49,646 nucleotides of DNA from a virus: IMG/VR virus record IMGVR_UViG_3300044825_001194, positions 1 to 49,646 of that record; one strand, written 5' to 3'. The position numbers and the translations under genes are program-made. This document shows, one piece after another, positions 44,893-49,646 of the stretch. Below the pieces are notes generated by a model. That model made no database searches. It was given only the letters and a program-made list of their open reading frames with translations, and had not been told where the DNA came from. Numbering within the stretch: position 1 is the stretch's first letter; every line of letters starts with the position of its first letter.

Positions 44893-47301
44893 ATGTCAGG
44901 TTTTGTAAAGGGACAAGCGAGTTATTATGGTCCTGGTTTTCAGGGCAATAGAACTTCGCAAGGTGATCGTTTTGATACGGAAGAATATAGCGCAGCAATT
45001 CAAATAGACATTAGAAATCAGTTTGGTGTTCCTTCTGGAACTGGAAAAAAAGGATATGCTCGTGTTACTAATTTAGACACTGGAAAATCTATTCTGGTAA
45101 AAATTAATGATGTTGGACCACTTACTTCTGAGAGAGTAATTGATTTAAGTCAAGCATCTTTTAGATCATTATCACCAACAGGAACATTGGGTCCTGGTGT
45201 TTTAAGAAATATTAAAGTAGAATATCTTGGAGAATTTAAAAAAGGCAATCCTGTCGGTCCTACAACAACCCCAAGAAGAACACCAACTCCACCACCTCCA
45301 AGACCTACACAAGCAGAATTAGAAGTAGAACAATATCAAGAAACTCAAATAGAAATTCCACAATTACAAGAATCACCAGCAGAACAAGAACCATTAAGTC
45401 CATTCTATACTGATAAGGGAGTTAATAAGCTTAAAGAGGATGTTTCCACACTTACGGCACTTATTCAGAGCGAAGCAGTACAGTTAGATAATATTATCAT
45501 TTCTGCTGGTCCACCACAACAAAGTTTATTAGATCGTATTGACGAATCTGGAATTACTCCAGAGTTGCTTAATGAATTTCCACAATATGCGGATCTGATT
45601 AACTCTTATAGTGATAAACAAAATGCACTTCAAGGATTAGAAGAAATACTTGAAAACTTTTTAAAGGACGTTGAAAAAACTTGTCCCGTTGCTTCTGAAT
45701 TATCAACTTCTTGGTCCAATGAAGAGAGAAAATGTAGAGATGGATTCAACTATTCTGCGTTAAGAGCATTAGAAGCAGATATTGAGAAGCAATTAAATGA
45801 ACTTCCCGATCCTTGTGGAAAGAGTACTCTTGCTGGAATTAATAATGCTCTACTAAACTTCTTTGATTTTCTCAAAGGAATTAAGAAATATTATAATCTC
45901 TATGTTCAGGGAACAATCAATAGAATTCAAAATTTAACTTCTATTATTGCCAGAACCGCCGACATTATAGCATCAATCTTAAAGTTACTCATTCAAAGAG
46001 TTCGTAATTATATTTTAAATCTCTTAAGAAAATTAATTGAAAAAACCATTGATCGCATTTTAACATCTTTATCTAAAAATCTTAAGAATGCTGTCATTAA
46101 AGCAATTGTTGATTCTTTAATCTGTAAGTTCAATGAAATTATTAAAGGATTAAGAAATCTCGTCGTAGATTTCCTATTTGCTCTCATTGGAAACGTAATC
46201 AATGCTCCTATTTGTGCCGTGGAGCAATTTACCAATGCTTTAATTAATAATATCGCAGTTCAAACAGACAGAGCACTCGCACCAATTCTTGCTGGAATTA
46301 ATGATGTTCTTGGTGGAGTCGCTAAAATTGCGGGTAACGTCTTTCAGGCAATTGACTTTATTCTTGGATTTGAATCTTTCTTGTGTGCTAAACCAAAGTG
46401 CCCTCAAATTAAGTCGTGGAAAGCGTCTGCTGGAGCGGGACCAACTCCAGCAATGGAAGAATCATTCAAGAATTTCTTACCAATTCCTAACGCAGATCAA
46501 ATTGAAGATGCTGTATTGGGTAAGGTGGATGAATTTATTGGAAATGCTCTTCCTGGTGTTTCAATTTTTGGTGATGAGAGACTTGAAGGAAACGTTCTTG
46601 CGAGTGGAACTCCACCTCCAGGAGTACAATGTTTCCCAGGTGCCTTCCGTTGTGGTCCACCTAACGTAGTGTTCTTTGGTGGTGGTGGAGTAGGAGCAAT
46701 CGGAAATGCTGTTGTGAATTCACTTGGTGAAGTTGTGGGTGTTGATCTAACTTATGGTGGTGCTGGATATACGGCTCCCCCATTTGTCACATTCCAAGAT
46801 AACTGTGGAAATGGAAATTATGCTTCAGGATACACGGTGATCAATAATGTTGGAGAAGTCACTGAAGTTGTTATGATTAATAGTGGTTCTAGTTATCTAA
46901 ATTATGTTTCAGGAACTACAGAATTTGAAGAAATCCCACAAGAACTAATCACACCTGTAGAAACCACAACGAGAGAATATGTGACTTGTTTAGATCGTAT
47001 TGAAATCATAAGCACTGGGATTGGATATCTACCTACAGATAGTGTTTCTATTACACCAGATCTACCAGGACTACAAGTTAAAGTTCAAATTACAGAGGTT
47101 GGTCAGATTGTATCAATGGAAGTTTTAAACTCTGGATGTGGGTTTGCCGAGATCCCAGAGATCACAATAAATAGTGATACTGGATCTGGATTACAAGTTC
47201 GTCCTGTGATGAGATTTGTGAATCGGCAGCAATATCTTAATGAACAACCAGATTTTGTTCCGTCCAGACTCATTAAAGTTATTGATTGTGTTACCAAGTA
47301 A
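44893..47301 (+). CDS. Large baseplate/tail protein with N-terminal RlpA-like domain
   Basis: The protein has 802 residues. Residues 5-115 match the double-psi barrel of RlpA lytic transglycosylases: GQASYYGPGFQGNRTSQGDR, YARVTNLDTGKSILVKINDV and GP with D73. The usual glutamate is D25 and the usual histidine of AAH is I36, so activity is uncertain. A Pro-rich linker follows. A helical, partly hydrophobic region spans about 310-500. Then come beta repeats with GAGYTAPPFVTF, GIGYLPTDSVSIT and GCGFAEIPEITI patterns. It probably binds or opens peptidoglycan as part of the tail tip. Confidence 0.68.
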   Translation: MSGFVKGQASYYGPGFQGNRTSQGDRFDTEEYSAAIQIDIRNQFGVPSGTGKKGYARVTNLDTGKSILVKINDVGPLTSERVIDLSQASFRSLSPTGTLGPGVLRNIKVEYLGEFKKGNPVGPTTTPRRTPTPPPPRPTQAELEVEQYQETQIEIPQLQESPAEQEPLSPFYTDKGVNKLKEDVSTLTALIQSEAVQLDNIIISAGPPQQSLLDRIDESGITPELLNEFPQYADLINSYSDKQNALQGLEEILENFLKDVEKTCPVASELSTSWSNEERKCRDGFNYSALRALEADIEKQLNELPDPCGKSTLAGINNALLNFFDFLKGIKKYYNLYVQGTINRIQNLTSIIARTADIIASILKLLIQRVRNYILNLLRKLIEKTIDRILTSLSKNLKNAVIKAIVDSLICKFNEIIKGLRNLVVDFLFALIGNVINAPICAVEQFTNALINNIAVQTDRALAPILAGINDVLGGVAKIAGNVFQAIDFILGFESFLCAKPKCPQIKSWKASAGAGPTPAMEESFKNFLPIPNADQIEDAVLGKVDEFIGNALPGVSIFGDERLEGNVLASGTPPPGVQCFPGAFRCGPPNVVFFGGGGVGAIGNAVVNSLGEVVGVDLTYGGAGYTAPPFVTFQDNCGNGNYASGYTVINNVGEVTEVVMINSGSSYLNYVSGTTEFEEIPQELITPVETTTREYVTCLDRIEIISTGIGYLPTDSVSITPDLPGLQVKVQITEVGQIVSMEVLNSGCGFAEIPEITINSDTGSGLQVRPVMRFVNRQQYLNEQPDFVPSRLIKVIDCVTK

Positions 47302-47897
47302 TGGCAAAAAAGAGATCACCGGAATATATTGTTACTGATAATGCTCACGGCACAATGTTCTTTGGTCCTGGTGGTCCCAAAGAAGCAGACGATGGCACCG
47401 AGTTTAGATTTTCAGTTGCTTCTAACTCAACGTTAAAGTATACGAATGACGGTGGCAAAACTGAGCACGTTCAAGGAAGGAATGTTATTACTTGTGGGCA
47501 CAATCTAGCGCAAGGAAGAGACAAGGCAGAAGAAGAAGATATCGCCTATGGTGTTTACTGTGAGAATGGAGACATTGTTTTCTCGGCACCTTCTGGAAAT
47601 GTAAAGATACTTGCGAAAAACATTTATCTTGAATCTCGTGGTCCCGACACTGATAATGGTGCCTTTCTGCTGAAAGCCAATGGTGGAATCACAATTGATA
47701 GTGGAGAACAACTGACTTTATCTGGAACCAAAGTTTGTGTCAGAGGAGAAGCAGAGGTCAACATTGTCACGGATCACTTTATCAATATGGTAGGTGAAAT
47801 TATTCAAGGTGGATCACCATTCAGTCCACTACTAAATTCAATTCTACCATCGGTCATTACTGATTTATTAAACGGAGTCTCTGCGAGTTGTAAGTAA
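47301..47897 (+). CDS. Candidate tail spike/needle beta-helix protein (gp5 C-terminus-like)
   Basis: ATG 47301 overlaps the previous stop (TAATG) and is preferred to TTG 47286. The protein has 198 residues. Short strand repeats at about 85-150 (GDIVFSAPSGNVKILAKNIY, GAFLLKANGGITIDSGEQLT, LSGTKVCVRGEAEVNIV) fit the triple-stranded beta-helix of gp5/VgrG needles. The first domain is compact and glycine-rich. It may replace the missing beta-helix of the OB-only gp5-like protein. Late genes on both sides place it in the hub module. Confidence 0.58.
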   Translation: MAKKRSPEYIVTDNAHGTMFFGPGGPKEADDGTEFRFSVASNSTLKYTNDGGKTEHVQGRNVITCGHNLAQGRDKAEEEDIAYGVYCENGDIVFSAPSGNVKILAKNIYLESRGPDTDNGAFLLKANGGITIDSGEQLTLSGTKVCVRGEAEVNIVTDHFINMVGEIIQGGSPFSPLLNSILPSVITDLLNGVSASCK

Positions 47898-47898
47898 T

Positions 47899-48765
47899 AT
47901 GGCATTTTCTTTTAGTGAATCTTTTAATCTCAATGTAACGCACCCTATCTTTGATACTGCGTTAATCATTCCAAATGAAATTCGTGGATTATTTCCAGGA
48001 ACGGCATCCATTTATGCTGGATATTTTGGTACAGGATCTTTATTTACATTAGGAACCACTGTCATTGGTGCTGGACCAGCGCCAGACAAACCACTGACAA
48101 TGAATACTCTTGGACTGAATTTACACGATGGAATCACAACACAACTTGGAGTTCACGCTACAGTTGGAGAAAACATTACAACTGGAATTGAATTAAGAAG
48201 TTCCGTTGTATCTAACTCACTAACTGCTAAAGAAAGTTCTATCGTCGGAAAAGAAACAAACATTGTTGGAAAAAATGTCAATATTGGTGGTAAGGACATC
48301 TACATTGGGGGACCAACAATCAATATTGATGCCTTTGCTGGAAACATCACTGTAGGTAATCATACTTTATCGGCAAAGAAAGATTTTGATATTCCTCATC
48401 CAACAAAAGATGGGTGGAGATTAAGACACGTCTGTATAGAAGGACCATCCGCAGACGTTTATTATAGAGGAAAACTATCAGGAAATATTATTGAACTACC
48501 AGAATATTGGAAAGGTTTGGTAGATGAAGATACGATTACGGTATCTTTGACTCCAATTGGTGAGTATCAGCAACTATCTGTTGAAGTGATTCAAGATAAC
48601 CGAATATATATTAAAAATCATTTGAATACAACATCTCATTGCTATTATCTCATCTGTGCTGAAAGAAAAGACGTTGAGCAAAACATTCCAGAATATCAAG
48701 GCGGATATGACGACTATCCAGGCAACAATACAGACTATATGAACTATCAAATTAACAGATTATGA
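47899..48765 (+). CDS. Structural protein with beta-helix part and conserved C-terminal domain
   Basis: The protein has 288 residues. Strand repeats with a five-to-six-residue rhythm (SSIVGKETNIVGKNVNIGGK, DIYIGGPTINIDAFAGNITV) suggest a needle-like beta-helix. The last 120 residues (FDIPHPTKDGWRLRHVCIEG, DVYYRGKLSGN, IIELPEYWKGLVDEDTITVS) form a domain that recurs at the C-terminus of many cyanophage fibre and structural proteins. It could be a spike-tip adaptor. It overlaps the next gene by 4 nt (ATGA). Confidence 0.62.
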   Translation: MAFSFSESFNLNVTHPIFDTALIIPNEIRGLFPGTASIYAGYFGTGSLFTLGTTVIGAGPAPDKPLTMNTLGLNLHDGITTQLGVHATVGENITTGIELRSSVVSNSLTAKESSIVGKETNIVGKNVNIGGKDIYIGGPTINIDAFAGNITVGNHTLSAKKDFDIPHPTKDGWRLRHVCIEGPSADVYYRGKLSGNIIELPEYWKGLVDEDTITVSLTPIGEYQQLSVEVIQDNRIYIKNHLNTTSHCYYLICAERKDVEQNIPEYQGGYDDYPGNNTDYMNYQINRL

Positions 48766-49622
48766 CAACTGGAGCACCAAAGGCAGCGATTGGATATTTA
48801 CAGGAAGATTTAGATTCCTTGAATGAATACGGCACAAATCAAGTCAACGAAACTCCCACAGAGTCTCTGACATATAAGGATATAAATCAAAATCCTGATG
48901 GAACTTGGAATCAAAATGATAATATCGTTGAAAACCCAGTTAAACTTCCCACAACAATAAAGCAAAACGAATATCAAAAACTTGAAAATAAGATAGAAAG
49001 TCTACAAGAAAGTGCCGCGATTTTAGATCAAAAAATTCTAGACCTGAATAATCAGATTAATTTTAAGAAATCGCAGATCGTAAGTTTAGTATCTTCTGCT
49101 GTTGGTCTTGGATGTTCTGTCGGACTGACTACTACAAGTTCTGCCGCTCTGATTGTAAATAGTGTTCAGATTGGTTTTGGAAGCACTGTCTATCAGGATC
49201 AGGCAAAGAACAAAGTTTATAATGAACTTACGGATTACACTGCTAGAAATCCATTTATTACAGATTCTACAGTTACACTCTCATCATCAAATCTTGGAAA
49301 TGGATATCAATCTGTAACGTCAAATAATGATGGATCCAATGTAGGAACTTATAGAACGGTATTTACAGTTGGTCACCCAGTACCAGTTAGTGCCACTTGT
49401 GTCGGATTTGCGAATTCTATTACTAGTATTGCTGCTGAATTAACATCATTAAGATCTCAAAGGGATTCGTATCTTACCAATGTCAATCTCGTAAAAGATG
49501 GAAAATTGGATGAAGAAATTATTTTATGGGGTAACAAATCTGCCGATGGACGAGTAGAAACCTTAAAGACGAATACACAATCATTAATGAATTCTATCAA
49601 TTCCGTACCCGAGTTCCAGTGA
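48762..49622 (+). CDS. Conserved cyanophage structural protein with coiled coil
   Basis: The protein has 286 residues and starts MTTGAPKAAIGYLQEDLDSL. A coiled coil lies at about 70-110 (QKLENKIESLQESAAILDQK). A Gly/Ser/Thr-rich region containing two cysteines (LGCSVGLTTTSS, SATCVGFANS) and a second helix near 235 (LRSQRDSYLTNVNLV) follow. It looks like a virion component at the end of the hub operon. No specific T4 counterpart is recognised. Confidence 0.58.
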   Translation: MTTGAPKAAIGYLQEDLDSLNEYGTNQVNETPTESLTYKDINQNPDGTWNQNDNIVENPVKLPTTIKQNEYQKLENKIESLQESAAILDQKILDLNNQINFKKSQIVSLVSSAVGLGCSVGLTTTSSAALIVNSVQIGFGSTVYQDQAKNKVYNELTDYTARNPFITDSTVTLSSSNLGNGYQSVTSNNDGSNVGTYRTVFTVGHPVPVSATCVGFANSITSIAAELTSLRSQRDSYLTNVNLVKDGKLDEEIILWGNKSADGRVETLKTNTQSLMNSINSVPEFQ

Positions 49623-49646
49623 CCCCTTGACACCTGCCCCCATCTG
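49623..49646 (+). promoter_or_regulatory. Probable -35 half of an early promoter cut by the window end
   Basis: CCCCTTGACAC (49623-49633) repeats the 11 bases around the -35 box of the perfect promoter at 26294. The matching -10 box would lie just outside the window. Confidence 0.4.

Overview
This window looks like the late/structural half of a T4-like cyanomyovirus genome infecting a marine picocyanobacterium (Synechococcus or Prochlorococcus). The T4-type core genes are recognisable by sequence: gp33, gp59, gp32, gp53, gp48, gp4, gp26, a gp51-like and a gp54-like protein, and hub proteins. They sit with genes typical of cyanophages (thyX, phoH, glutaredoxin, 2OG-Fe(II) oxygenases) and with small proteins resembling the cyanobacterial DUF1825 and DUF4278 families. 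The sequence is A/T-rich. A T4-type late promoter motif, (T/C/A/G)ATAAATA or TCTAAATA, occurs at gene junctions throughout. The host assignment is inference; no host gene such as psbA is present.

Layout. (1) 1-26.2 kb is a large plus-strand tail-fibre/adhesin array. It holds six glycine-rich adhesin-like proteins (nine glycine-rich domains), several modular fibre proteins with jelly-roll or C1q-like tips, short fibre-tip proteins, and five copies of a small protein family that always lies next to particular fibre or 'MAHFA' genes. Four 2OG-Fe(II) oxygenase genes and two homing endonuclease genes (GIY-YIG and HNH) are embedded in it. (2) 26.2-30.6 kb is a small-gene region that starts with a perfect sigma-70 promoter and a candidate structured RNA. 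It continues through glutaredoxin, conserved small proteins and thyX, and ends with a free-standing HNH gene next to thyX. (3) 30.6-35.0 kb is the replication and late-transcription block: phoH, a PD-(D/E)XK nuclease, gp33, gp59, a DUF1825-like protein, gp32 and a Mom-like DNA-modification protein. (4) 35.0-37.5 kb is a minus-strand baseplate and head-completion operon (gp4, an unknown, gp48, gp53). It is transcribed divergently from (5), 37.5-49.6 kb, the plus-strand baseplate-hub operon: gp54-like, gp26, gp51-like, a tape-measure candidate, an M23-like protein, gp27-like hub, OB-fold gp5-like protein, an RlpA-domain protein, a beta-helix spike candidate and two further structural proteins.

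How the parts work together. Early sigma-70-type promoters precede the small-gene region, gp32 and, unexpectedly, the pair of oxygenases inside the late fibre array. Nearly all structural genes carry a late motif that overlaps the stop codon of the upstream gene. The phage sliding-clamp co-activator gp33, encoded here, would be needed to use those late promoters. Cell-wall penetration appears to rest on an M23-like domain and an RlpA-like domain rather than a T4-type gp5 lysozyme.

Most notable signals: a conserved RNA/DNA element in front of two unrelated homing endonuclease genes (CCTG, a 10-nt arm, CAGG, a terminator, TATAAATA, then the complement of the arm) in which the arm sequence covaries; an M23 domain whose zinc-ligand motifs occur in circularly permuted order; a consensus-promoter-driven, three-hairpin RNA of about 100 nt ending in a terminator; and strict pairing of one fibre class with overlapping small partner genes.
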